Shown here: positions 36,960 to 47,060 of the stretch, piece after piece
Position numbering within the stretch: the first letter of the stretch is position 1
How the letters are laid out: each line of letters starts with the position of its first letter
Source of the DNA: Holacanthus passer
Lineage: Eukaryota; Chordata; Actinopteri; Pomacanthidae
Direction of reading: 5' to 3'
Assembly (NCBI GenBank): GCA_025331565.1
Contig: JAFREQ010000012.1
Location: forward strand, 7,802,501-7,866,500
Length of the DNA: 64,000 nucleotides
Notes under the pieces: model-generated
What the model saw: the letters and a program-made list of their open reading frames with translations, nothing else
Told to the model about the DNA's origin: nothing
Database searches by the model: none
Position numbers and translations under genes: made by a program

Positions 36960-38900
36960 TTGTGACTGGTACAGATGGTGGGAGGATTAAATAATTCATA
37001 ATATTTTGTGCATTAACCTAATTTGAGGTTTGAGAATGAGGCTGGTGGTAAAAGATGGACACAGCGTTCTTTTCTTAAGAAAGAAGAGATCAGACAGTTT
37101 ATTTCGTCTGAGCGTCCAGGAAAGGGGTCAGAGATTTGCAGAATGGGGAGCAGCTCTTTTTCATCCCCAACCTGAAAGCTTTAGTACACGGAGTTCGAGG
37201 ATGTTATGGGTTGATCTTGATCGCTGGTCCTTCCTCGTGGCCTGCTTCCTCCCTCACCCCACGGTGACCTGTCCCAGTTCTCCAGCCGGCCGGCGCTATC
37301 TCTACCTGCCAGACACGGTGCTGTCCACAGGCGAACGCAGGGACAGGTTATACGCTCAGCCTGTTGTGTAAGAGCGGCGTAAAGAGATAATACTCTTTCC
37401 TCATGACGAGCTTTCAGACTGTACTTTCACCTGCCGTCATTAACACAGTTATCTTCAAATCCCTGCGCCACAGACAAGAGTGTCACAGTTTGCTCTGAGA
37501 TTAATGGGACATGGATCATCTTTTAAGGTTTTAACTTTGAACACTGTTGTTTGAAAAAATCCAACTACTTACACTTTACCTTCAGGGCAGACGTTTAAGT
37601 TTTCCAGCCAATACTGCTCTGTAATGATATACAATTATGCCAGAGAGCATTGCTGTCTACGTAAACTGTGTCCATATAAACAGTCGGGTACGAGTACATT
37701 TGTAGACAGAGAAATCCAAACCAATTAAAACCTCAAGTCTTCCCCACTGATATTTGATCTAACTTCAAAAACAAACTGGTGCAACTTGCATCTCTCATGT
37801 CCTCGGTTCCCACAGCCGTCGAAACATCCAGCAGCAGGGACGTCTCGGAGATGTGAACTGTAGCAGGGCTCAGCTCCCGGTGGACTGTGGGAGTCAGCTT
37901 TGATGCCTTTCAGTTCTGGAAACGTGTTTCCCCTGGAAGAGATTTCCTATGAAAACAGTCTGTAAGTGATTGCTTCCAAGAAATTGTCAAAGATGATATA
38001 TAAATACATTTTTTACAGGGGGACCGAGGACCTTGTACTTGCTCAAGTCATTGCGAGTAATTTCATTTTCTGAATATTTGTCTAAGTGACCTCAGCTATG
38101 TCAATGTATTTACCACAAGACTCAAAGGAAGGCTGTGAGCTGCACAGATTTGTGCAATTACAGGCTCGAGGCATTTTAAATAATATCAATATTAGGATAG
38201 TTTAGCATCACTTCAAATGCTGGGTGTCTGAATTTCTTGGAAAACAGTCTTAATCTTCATACTTTTATAATAAGTGAAACAGGTTCCTTAGAAAGAAGAA
38301 GAGAAAATGCTATTGAAACAGCTCAATCATTATGAATCTGTGAGCTCAAAAAAAAGTGTAAAGGCTTCAGAAAGCCTGTGCTGCTAATTTGCAGTAGTAA
38401 ATGGTAGCAAATAGATGCGAACCTGATGGCTGAAGAAGGTGTATAATGTAGGTGCAAAAGGAAAACTTAATTGTCATGAAAGGATCTGATCTGTTGGTCT
38501 GTGAAGTTGTGCAGAGGTATAGACTTGCATTACAGCACCCTCTGGTGGCAGATACGTATAAACAAATACAGAAACAGACTTTTTTAGCACATTCAATTTA
38601 TAAAAAAAAGAAAAAAGAAAGAAAGAAAAAAGTGAAAATCTAGTCCCAAAATGCAAACTCCAATACCTCTCTAAAATTTTTTGATATATATTATACTTCT
38701 GTTGACGTTGTGAGTGAGGTCGTAATCATGTAATAAACTGTGTGATTCAGTGTCAGGTTGCTCTTTGGCACAGCAGCAAACAACTATACTATGTGATATA
38801 ACACAGAGAAATACATTAGACTAAAACTAAAATTGAAGGTGCTGTTTGCTTGTGAAATAGAAAACGAGTTTGACACAGAGACTTTTGCATGAACCACCTT
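36960..38900. other. spacer upstream of tcea3
   Basis: No exon recognised. A 113-codon frame at 37030-37371 has no family resemblance and no splice context. Confidence 0.45.
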
Positions 38901-38939
38901 GAGGCTGAGACGTGTGTGTTGTCCCATTTGTCCACTGCA

Positions 38940-39140
38940 GGCTCTATATTTAGTTGTTGTCATGTGTGCTTCAGGTCAGCTGGGAGCAGCAGGACACGCC
39001 TCTGGCTCCATGGAGCGCGTCGTGCGTAAAAGTCCGACCTGCAGCTCATCCACGCTCGGTTTTTTTACTTCGTTTTATACTGTTTTTAATAACAATCCGC
39101 TCCATATTATTGGTTGATTTTTAGTCGATTAAATGCAGCG
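38940..39140 (+). promoter_or_regulatory. tcea3: probable tcea3 promoter and 5'UTR region
   Basis: A stretch with more CpG than its surroundings (GGAGCGCGTCGTGCG near 39011, GTCCGACC, CACGCTCGG) directly precedes the start codon. No TATA box is evident. A 3-codon upstream frame, ATG CAG CGA TGA (39133-39144), overlaps the main start. Confidence 0.35.
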
Positions 39141-40522
39141 ATGACTCGAGAGGAAGATCTCATTCGGATTGCAAAGAAACTGGACAAGATGGTGTCTAGA
39201 AATAACACGGTGAGGCTGTATTTTGACACCCGCAGGTGGCGCGTTCAGGGTCCGGCCACCTCGTGTTGTGCCACAAGGCCCGTGAACGTCTCCCGTGCAG
39301 GTTTACAGTGAAGATCGGTTTTGATTTTGTGTCTCGGTGTGTGAGTTAGGCAGGTTTGCAGGCTTGTAATCTGAAGCTGACTGCACGGTAACAAATGATC
39401 AACAGGTGTTTGGCGCGTTTTGGAGACTGTTCTTTGCCTGAGTGTCAGCGCCATATGGGATGAGTCGTGTCCACTTGTTGACAAGCTTTTTGCAGATCTT
39501 TTTTTTGCTGGTGTCCATATTGATCAGTGGCTCATTAACCGAGAGTAAACACTGAGGCCTGTGGACAGGGTCGCGTTGTGTCTGACTCTGCAAACAGGAC
39601 GTTGTTCCATGGCGCACTTGCACAGTTGGAAGTTTGCAAATGCAGCTGTCAATAAAAACTCAAATATCGATTCTGTGATGAGAATAAACACATGCATGCT
39701 TGTTGAATGCATGTTGCGATATATTCTTTGCATGTACGGAATCAGCATTTATTAGTTCGACACTGCTGAAAATACAGAAGTGAAACTGTTGCTGCTCACT
39801 TATCAGTTTGTGGTTTTCTTATTTTGAAATGTTCACGTTTGCATCCTGTCCAATCCGTGCTTTACGTTGCCATTACACGTGTCTAAATAAGCGCATTAAA
39901 CATTTGTAAAGTAAAAGCGTAAATGGTGTTGTGTGTGTTGTGGTCGCAGGAGGGCGCTATGGACCTGCTGAGGGAGCTGAAAGGTTTCAACATGACACTC
40001 AAACTTCTCCAGGTAGGCTCCATTGTTTTGTATCAGATTTATGTATAGCCTCAGATTATATCAGAGTGCAGTGTTATCATTGGTTTTCACTCATTCACTA
40101 ATCAGAAACAATGAAGTAATAATGAAAATAACACGTACACCAACATGATGAATGCATGATTATTAAATCTCACAATGTACTTTTGTGTGTGTTTCAGGAA
40201 ACGAGGATCGGCATGTCTGTGAACGGTATCAGGAAACACTGCACAGATGAGGAAGTCATTGCCCTGGCTAAGCTCCTCATCAAAGACTGGAAAAGACTTC
40301 TGGGTACTTGACTTGACATACATGATTTACATACATGCATGATTTACAGGACATTTCAATAGCAGTTTGTGCAATAAATACATCAGTGAACTGATATATT
40401 ATAAACACTCACACAGACTCTGGACATTCTCACGCTGAGAAATCATCAGAAATGAAGAACGGTTTGGACTCCAGCAAAACTACAGTGTCTCCAAACAGCT
40501 CGCCGTCTGAGACACAGAGCAG
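39141..40522 (+). CDS. tcea3: tcea3 exons 1-4 (LW domain and linker start)
   Basis: Exon 1 (23 codons, [18 protein letters not shown]...), exon 2 ([21 protein letters not shown] region) and exon 3 ([15 protein letters not shown]...IKDWKRLL) form the four-helix LW domain that binds elongation and Mediator factors in the TFIIS family. Exon 4 (40417-40522) is Ser-rich linker. Junction phases are 0, 0, 1, 2. ATG 39141 is chosen because conservation starts there. Confidence 0.9.
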
Positions 40523-43500
40523 GTCAGTACCGTTATCACAGGTAACACGATGTTTAACACATAAGCAGAAACAGTATGAAATAAAGGTCTGGTCAGTGTC
40601 AGTTCATCTAAAAATTACATGAAATAATGACGGAAGCACAGACATTCAGTGACATTCATAATGCACCAAAACAAGACCGACAGGATTTGTACATGTTGAG
40701 ACGTTTATGTATTACGACACCTGAAAAATAGCTCAACTCCAGATGCAACAACAGCTGCATCAAAAAGATCTCAAGAGATGAAAAGATGAAAGAAAGTCCC
40801 CGCTGACGGTCTTAAGGGCGAACCTGTAGCAGGATAGAGTAAATTAATCATTTCAGAATGATGTAAGATGATGTTGAGGCATTTGTTTGTTTCTTTGCCA
40901 TGAAAGCTTTTAAATCCCTCTATTTCCACCTCTGTCATTTAAGTAGTGTTGAATCATCATTATACATCATTAAGTACAGTTTTCTAAACAGTAACAGCTA
41001 TAAGTGGCCTTGTGTCAGTTTTACATGCAGTATTATTCTACAAGGTAAAATACATTAAGTGAGGAGTAAATGTCAGAGTAGGAAGTTGCATAATAACAGC
41101 AAACCTGACCTAGGTGACACTGGTTAATGTTTTCTGGCACTTGAACAGAGGTAAAAATCATACTTCCCTTGTCTCTGTTAGTCACAGGAGACTGGATGTC
41201 AAACCGAAACAGGACTCAGATCCTGACAAAAAATACTCCAATAAAAACAGAAGAGAAAAACATGACGAGGAACACAAAAACAAGCAGAGACATGCAGACG
41301 ACCTCGGCGACGACAAGCACCTGGTGGAGCCCCAAAATGAGAAACATCCCCAAGAAATCAGAAAAGAGAAGCATCTAGAAGAATCCAAAATGCAGAGACC
41401 TGCAGAGGATGTCCAACTGGAAACAGATAACAAGAAACAGAAGCATGCGCAAGAGCTGCAGGCTGAGAAACACAAGCCAGAACCGAGGAAAGAGAGGCCA
41501 CTCGAAGAACCAAAAAAGATGAGACACGTGGAAGAAGTCAAAAAGGAGAAACACCCTGAGGAGCCCAAGAAACACAACTACACAGACGACGTGAAGAAGG
41601 ACAAACACAGAGAAGAAAACAAACATGAGAGGCTGATAGATACACCACAACGAGAGAGAGCGCCGAGTGAACCCCAGAGAGAGAAACCTGCTGATATTCA
41701 CAAACCAGTATTCGAAAGGTGAGAGGACAGTGGCTCCAAAAACTGGTTATTACACATCAGAAACATGGAGCCAAGCTTCAGATTGAATTATCTATTTCAG
41801 GAGAGGAGTGTTGGACAGCAGTATTCTGTATCCCACCCGGTTCCCCTCTCCTCCTCGACCTGCTCGGCCTCTTCTTCCCATCAAACGCCCCTCTGTGGAC
41901 CTGAAAAAAGACAGGTCAGGACTCTGAGGACGCCTGAGCTGAATGACACGACAGACTGATTTACTCTTATACTGCATGACATAACTAATTGAGTCACTGA
42001 CATTTGTTTCTGCAGTGTTATAACCGGACTGGATGCCCGCTGTGCATGATGCATGCTGTGAGGGGGTCAGTCAAATTTGTCTTTATTAAAAGGATTTCGT
42101 ATTTAGCTTGAATTGCATGCATCATCATCAAGGACTCTTCACTTGCAGCACTGTGATCTGTACTGTTGTGACATCTGTTCAGGAAGGACAGTAAAGACTC
42201 CTCCTCCCGACATCCTCGTCCTCATGCTCCTCAACCCACCTCACCTCCGGCCAAGCGACCTTCACTGGAAGTAAAGAAAGAGAGGTCAGGCATGCTTTGG
42301 TGCTTGTTTGTGAAACGATTTTTCAGTGAGTTTAGCGCAGAGATTTTATGGGAGAACTCCAACAAATGTGTTGATTTTCACATCAGGAAAGTTCCACCGG
42401 ACCCAAACGCTCCTATTGCTCCTCTTCCTCTTCACCTTCATCCTCCTCCACCAAGGTCAGGGTCTGCATGCTCACTGCACTGTCTCACATTAATATTCCC
42501 TCTCATCGTGAAGTGATTCAGCTCAGCTCAAAGGTGTGTTTTCATTTAGAAAAGAGCCTCCTGACCCAAACGCTCCTCTTCCTCCACTTCCCCTTCACCT
42601 TCACCCTCCGCCCCCTTCGAAGCGCCTCTCACTGGATGGGAAAAAGGAGAGGTCTGGATCGGATGAGTCCTCATTACGGTCTGCATGTGGTTACTGCCTT
42701 GGTTATTTTGGAAAAAATAACCTGTAATTTCATTTGGTGTTTTCTTCCCTGCATTGAGTCCTTGTGTTGTTTGCCACAGCAGGAAGGAGTCATCAGACTC
42801 TAAACCTCCTTCACAGAAGAAGACATCAGATCACGTGAAGAAAGACAGGTCCGGGATCTGGGAATTATTGTGTCTCATTCATCCTTGAAAAATGACAGTT
42901 TTCTTCTGGAGGATCAATGACCTCACATTTAATCTCTGCTTTTCATTCATTTTACACAAGATATTGACACAACATAGTGTCAGTATATGACAGTACTTGC
43001 AGCGTGTAGCACTGTTGAGAGAGTCGTATTAATGGTTAATATTTTTATTTTTTCATGGCTATGAAGGAAATGCAAATATTTTTAGTCTTGAATGTCAGTT
43101 AAAGTTTATTGAACAGTTTTGACAAGGTAACACATAGATTGACAGAATTTAAAGAATAAGTTTTGTCAGATTTTTAAGTGTAGAAAGTTTATAATTAACT
43201 CCTGATATATTATTAAGAAATCTCTGGGCATTCACATCTTTACTTCAACGTGGTGTTCAGTAACTCACTGAAAAGAGTCTAGTAGCAGATATTCTGTTGG
43301 TAAAAAGATCGTTTTCTTTTCGCAGGAAAGACTCATCGGATAGCAAAGTGTCTAAAAAACCTTCAGATGAAGCCAAGAGAGAAAGGTCGGCGAGTCATGA
43401 GTGTGAAAATGCATGTCAAGCTGTGGGTGTGATACACAGTGGTTTTAGCTCTCTGTTGGTTTTCGGTGCATGAAGAGCTTGTCTTTTCATACCTTTGCTG

Positions 43501-46499
43501 TCCTGTGAGTGGATTTGTTTGACAATCAAACAAATGTTTCCTTTTGTCAGGAGTGATTCATCTGACTCTAAACCGCCTCCACCCAAAAAGCCAAGTGTGG
43601 ATGTCAAAAAAGAAAAACACAGGTGTGCAGGAGCAGGAAAATAAACTCGGCTGTACATGGCACACATTTACACTGCTTCGTGTTTGACATGATCCCAAGT
43701 GTGTGTTTTATTTTTGTAAGCATGGTGTCGGTGTCACAACACAACACATGTCTTTCTCCTTTGCTGCAGGAAGGACTCGAGCGACTCGAAGCCTGGACAA
43801 GCTGTGAAACGCCATTCAACTGACTCCAAGCCTGACAGGTAGGACCGGTATGCACGACTTTAAATCTCACTCATACTTGGAAATAAACATTGTCAATAAA
43901 ACCATATTTACTGAAAGTATCTCATCACCTACTGTAGGCGGGAATCCACTGATTCAAAGAAAAGCAGCTCACCACCAGCAAAGAAGCTAACAGCTGAAAG
44001 GTGAATGAAACAGAAATAATGCAGATTTCCATGTGGGAAAAGAGTTTATTTCATTGAAAAACAGGTTTGTTTGAATGGAAAACTTGATGATTTTGACTTT
44101 GTATTATAGGAGAGAATCTCATGGCTCCAAGACGCCTCAGTCTGGACCTCCACAGAGGAAACCCTCTACTGACAGCATTGAAAGGTATCAGAAGGCAAAT
44201 GCAAATGCAGCTTTTTTACAATATCTAAATTAGTGTAGTGTTCATTATATTTTATGCTGATGATCCTCATGATTATATTCAGTTCAGTTGGAGTGCACTA
44301 GCTTTAAGATAGATTGTTTGAAATATAAGAATGATTGATTCTGTAGTTTCCTGTCAGCTTTATGGAGCGTTTTAGCATCTTTCAGCTCATTTTTTTGGTT
44401 TCACAGCTCAAAACTATTTGGTTCAGTCTCACAACTCTCATCAGCCTTGTTTCCGGCAGCAGCAAGATGTTTTTGGTGCTGAACACACAGAGCACACTAC
44501 CTGCACAACATCAAGAAACAGAAAAAAGTTATCAGCTGGCTGGTGAACATTGTGGAGCATTTAGAAGCTAACAAATCTGATATATAACAGCAAAAAGACA
44601 GTGAATATAGGAGGTGGCCAAAAACACATGAATGAATCCAATCCAAATGAATGCTTATGTTATGTCTGCTGGATTTTTAAATAAGCAACCTTATGCTAAC
44701 ATGTAATCCATATAATCTCTATATGTCAGTGTTGTGTTCTTCTGTCTCGAAGTAGATATTAAAAATCAATTATGGCTACTTGATCAATGATGAATGAATT
44801 GTTGTGATGTGTTCTTTTTAGCAGAAAGGGCAAACCAGAGACGCCTAAATCTCCCACCACCCCGACCAGCCCCATGTCACCGGGCTTCAGCTCTGCTGGG
44901 GGTCCGCTGTCCCCTCACCTCATGACCGGAGACTCTGTCAGAGACAAGTGCATTGAGATGCTGGCAGCTGCTCTGCGCACAGACAGTGAGGCCTAGTTTG
45001 TCACTGAGAGCACACACTGCAGCAGCTGATATGATCTAAATATGCAGAAAACAGAACTTCCAGACTGCATTATGAAACTGCACTGCATGAAGAACACACA
45101 CAAAATCGCTGTAGTGTGCAGATTCATATGAAATGTTTTTTCTGGTCTTCACAGATGACTACAAAGATTTTGGAACTAACTGTGAGAGGATGGCTGCAGA
45201 GATTGAAGATCATATCCTTCACTATAGTCAATTATTGGTTGTTATGACTGGTTTAACTAATCTGTAGTTGCTACAGTGATGATCCAAATGCAGAGTATCC
45301 CATTTGACATTTTTACCATGATCATATCTTCCTTGACTGCACGGTCGCACATATCTACCAGGAGATAAAGGCTACGGATATGAAATATAAAAACAGAGTC
45401 CGCAGCCGCATCAGCAACTTGAAGGACCCAAAGAACCCTGGGCTTCGCAGAAACGTGCTGGCAGGAAGCATCGAATTGAGCCGCATCGCCTCCATGTCTG
45501 CTGAGGTACCGAACGCTGCACACTAAACCAGTGAAAAACTCTTTTTACTTACAGTCCCTCACATCGTCCCCTCTGCTCCATCTTTTCACATATCTGTAGG
45601 AAATGGCCAGTGATGAACTGAAGCAGCTGAGGAATGTTCTCACCCAGGAGGCCATCAGGGAACACCAAATGGCCAAAACTGGTGGCACCACCACCGACCT
45701 GCTGCAGTGCGGCAAGTGCAAGAAGAAGAACTGCACCTACAACCAGGTGAGCACAAAGTGCACAAACATACAGGCACAGGTTTCAACAAGACAATAAGAA
45801 GATAGTAAGAAGAAGGGGAGGTCGCAGGAGTCGATGACAGAATGCAAACAAGTCGAAAGAAGTCTTAGAGAAGATAAGATGGCTGTCAGGTTGCATTGTC
45901 TATGAAATAAATATGTCCTTATTATGGATTCTCCCTTTCTTCTTACTTGGACTTGCTATAAATGAAAAACTTCTCCTCATCTGTTTGCTTAAAAAAGGAG
46001 TCTTTTACCTTTACATGCCATGTTACAGTTATAAGAAACCAGTTTAGGTAGTAATCATGTCTTTGAGTGCAAGAGGAGGAAATCAGTAAATGTAAAGTGG
46101 AGGGCTTGATTAGTGCCGTGGTTTTAAATCTGATTCAATGATGCCTTAACTGCTTTATGGATTTTACGCTCATTCAATCATCGTCTATGTTAACCCGGTT
46201 GCAATTTTGAGATCATTTTCTTAATTAAGCAATTAAGTGATTATGTTTGAGTTTTATTCACTTCTTTGCACGGTAATGTATTGTTATTGTGTGTGTGTGT
46301 GTGTGTGTGTTTTAGGTGCAGACACGCAGTGCTGATGAGCCAATGACCACATTTGTTCTGTGTAATGAGTGTGGTAACCGCTGGAAGGTAAGTCTGTGCC
46401 TGACCTTTGATTTAATAACCTCATGTCTTTGGATTTTTTTAATAATGAAAAAAAGACTTTTGTAATATTTGTTTCTTTTCTAATTTTCAGTTCTGCTGA
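39141..46499 (+). CDS. tcea3: Transcription elongation factor A (TFIIS) 3, enlarged linker, 21 exons
   Basis: TFIIS rescues backtracked RNA polymerase II by stimulating transcript cleavage. Exons: 39141-39209, 39950-40012, 40198-40303, 40417-40522, 41182-41718, 41801-41914, 42183-42284, 42387-42455, 42550-42651, 42783-42848, 43326-43385, 43551-43622, 43770-43838, 43938-44000, 44110-44184, 44825-44985, 45155-45211, 45351-45505, 45600-45746, 46316-46387, 46491-46499. The total is 2,274 nt, 757 residues, with all phases agreeing. Domains: LW/TFIIS-N about 1-79, linker about 80-590, central Pol II-binding domain about 595-705, zinc ribbon 717-757 with Cys719/722/747/750 and catalytic Asp738-Glu739 (RSADEP). 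The SSDSK and KRPSV phrases in the linker and the C-terminal half match TCEA3 rather than TCEA1 or 2. Mammalian TCEA3 is about 348 residues, so this linker is over 400 residues longer. Exon borders are my prediction. Confidence 0.92.
41182..41718 (+). CDS. tcea3: tcea3 exon 5: nonapeptide-repeat linker
   Basis: 537 nt, open, phase 2 at both ends (acceptor GTTAG|TCAC, donor AAAG|GTGAGA). Residues about 141-282 are about 15 tandem copies of a nine-residue unit such as [18 protein letters not shown] and RPLEEPKKM, with Lys/Arg-His at positions 1-2 and Glu/Asp at 5. One unit is 15 residues and one is 10. The rest is Lys/Asp/Glu-rich. It is the largest exon of the gene and I know no counterpart in mammalian TCEA3. 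Confidence 0.85.
41258..41683 (+). repeat. tcea3: in-frame 27-nt tandem repeat in tcea3 exon 5
   Basis: Diverged 27-nt units, starting at AAACATGACGAGG. Each begins AA(A/G)CA(T/C) or AG(A/G) for Lys/Arg-His. Length remains a multiple of 3 despite two irregular units, which indicates selection for the frame. Confidence 0.8.
41801..44184 (+). CDS. tcea3: tcea3 exons 6-15: array of ten phase-2 small exons
   Basis: Ten consecutive exons of 114, 102, 69, 102, 66, 60, 72, 69, 63 and 75 nt. Every one is a multiple of 3, starts by completing an AG|N Arg codon, and ends ...AG|GT. The cassette is R-K-D/E-S-S-D-S-K, a Pro-rich middle, K(R/K)PS-x-D/E, then KK(D/E)-R. Not every exon keeps all parts: exons 6 and 7 have long Pro/Arg middles, exon 8 lacks the tail, and exons 14-15 have the RRES variant. 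Mammalian TCEA3 has a few such motifs, so the array looks like repeated exon duplication. Because all exons are in phase, any subset could be skipped without a frameshift. Confidence 0.85.
44345..44745. repeat. dispersed repeat (copy B) in tcea3 intron 15
   Basis: GTTTTAGCATCTTTCAGCTC ... TTGTTTCCGGCAGCAGCAAG ... TATATGTCAGTGTTGTG. It is co-linear with the two halves of the repeat at 35555-36660. No coding capacity. Confidence 0.6.
44825..45211 (+). CDS. tcea3: tcea3 exons 16-17 (linker end, start of central domain)
   Basis: Exon 16 (44825-44985) carries [17 protein letters not shown] and then the start of the Pol II-binding domain ([18 protein letters not shown]). A NAGNAG acceptor (TTTTAGCAG|AAA) could add one Ser. 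Exon 17 (45155-45211) encodes [18 protein letters not shown] and ends in the first base of a His codon, directly followed by a U12-type donor. Confidence 0.88.
45212..45350 (+). other. tcea3: U12-type AT-AC intron of tcea3 (intron 17)
   Basis: A 139-nt intron beginning ATATCCTTC and ending GCAC, with the branch-point element TTCCTTGAC at 45329-45337 and its adenosine (45336) 14 nt from the 3' end. These are the signatures of the minor spliceosome. Joining exon 17 (...GAA GAT C) to ATATCTACCAG gives EDHIYQEIK, exactly the conserved family sequence, whereas no GT-AG choice does so. Confidence 0.9.
45351..46499 (+). CDS. tcea3: tcea3 exons 18-21 (central domain and zinc ribbon)
   Basis: Exon 18 (45351-45505) completes the Pol II-binding domain ([20 protein letters not shown]). 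Exon 19 (45600-45746) encodes [20 protein letters not shown] and zinc ligands Cys719/722. Exon 20 (46316-46387) encodes the catalytic RSADEP loop and Cys747/750. Exon 21 contributes only F-C-stop. All match family residues. Confidence 0.92.
46289..46310 (+). repeat. tcea3: (GT)n tract at the exon 20 acceptor of tcea3
   Basis: About eleven GT repeats followed by TTTTAG replace the normal pyrimidine tract directly before exon 20. Confidence 0.85.
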
Positions 46500-46860
46500 T
46501 GCCTTCCAGGTGAAACCACTTTTTTTTTTTTTTGAGCATAATGAACTGCATATTTTCTATAATGGGAAGGGGGAGGGAGTTTTTAAATTATTGCAGCTAA
46601 TGATTTAAACAGATAATAGTGTTGTTACAATTTTTACTTGAAATTTTGAGATTTGTAAGCATGTGCTAATAATCAGGGTTTGCTTTATATGGAATTGAAG
46701 ACTGAGCATTAACGTGAGTTTGATGACTGTTGGAACAATGACTGATGATCACTGTGCTGTCATGATGGAGAGACTATCCAGTTAATATGCTTTGCCATAT
46801 TACAGCCGTTCACTTTGTATATATCTAATTCCAATAAAACTGCATAAATCATCAGGATGA
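46500..46860 (+). other. tcea3: tcea3 3'UTR
   Basis: AU-rich sequence after TGA 46497-46499. AATAAA at 46833-46838 gives a UTR of about 350 nt. Confidence 0.65.
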
Positions 46861-46934
46861 TGGCTTTTTAAACTCACTTTTTCTTAGTCTTATTCAAATA
46901 ACTGAACCCCATATTGCTCTTGATCGTCAGACCA

Positions 46935-47060
46935 GCACCCTGCATGGTAGCTCGCTGCCATTGGTGTGTGAGTGTGTGTGTAAATGTGTAAATGAACAGT
47001 AAAAGCCTTGTGAAATGCTTTGGATAGAAGTGCTATAGAAATGTAGCCATTTACCATTCA
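46935..47060. repeat. dispersed fish repeat tail (SINE/MITE-like)
   Basis: GTGTGTGAGTGTGTGTGTAA, then GAAATGCTTTGGATAGAAGT, GCTATAGAAATG and CCATTTACCATTC. This phrase order is common at ends of teleost interspersed repeats. Family is uncertain. Confidence 0.45.

Noticed and set aside
37030..37371. 113-codon frame on the + strand upstream of tcea3
   Set aside because: Arg/Ser-rich but no known domain, and no acceptor/donor pair that would join it to tcea3.
41182..41577. 131-codon antisense frame rich in FLGSS/SCFSF phrases
   Set aside because: It is the mirror of the exon 5 nonapeptide repeat; its periodicity is inherited from the sense strand.
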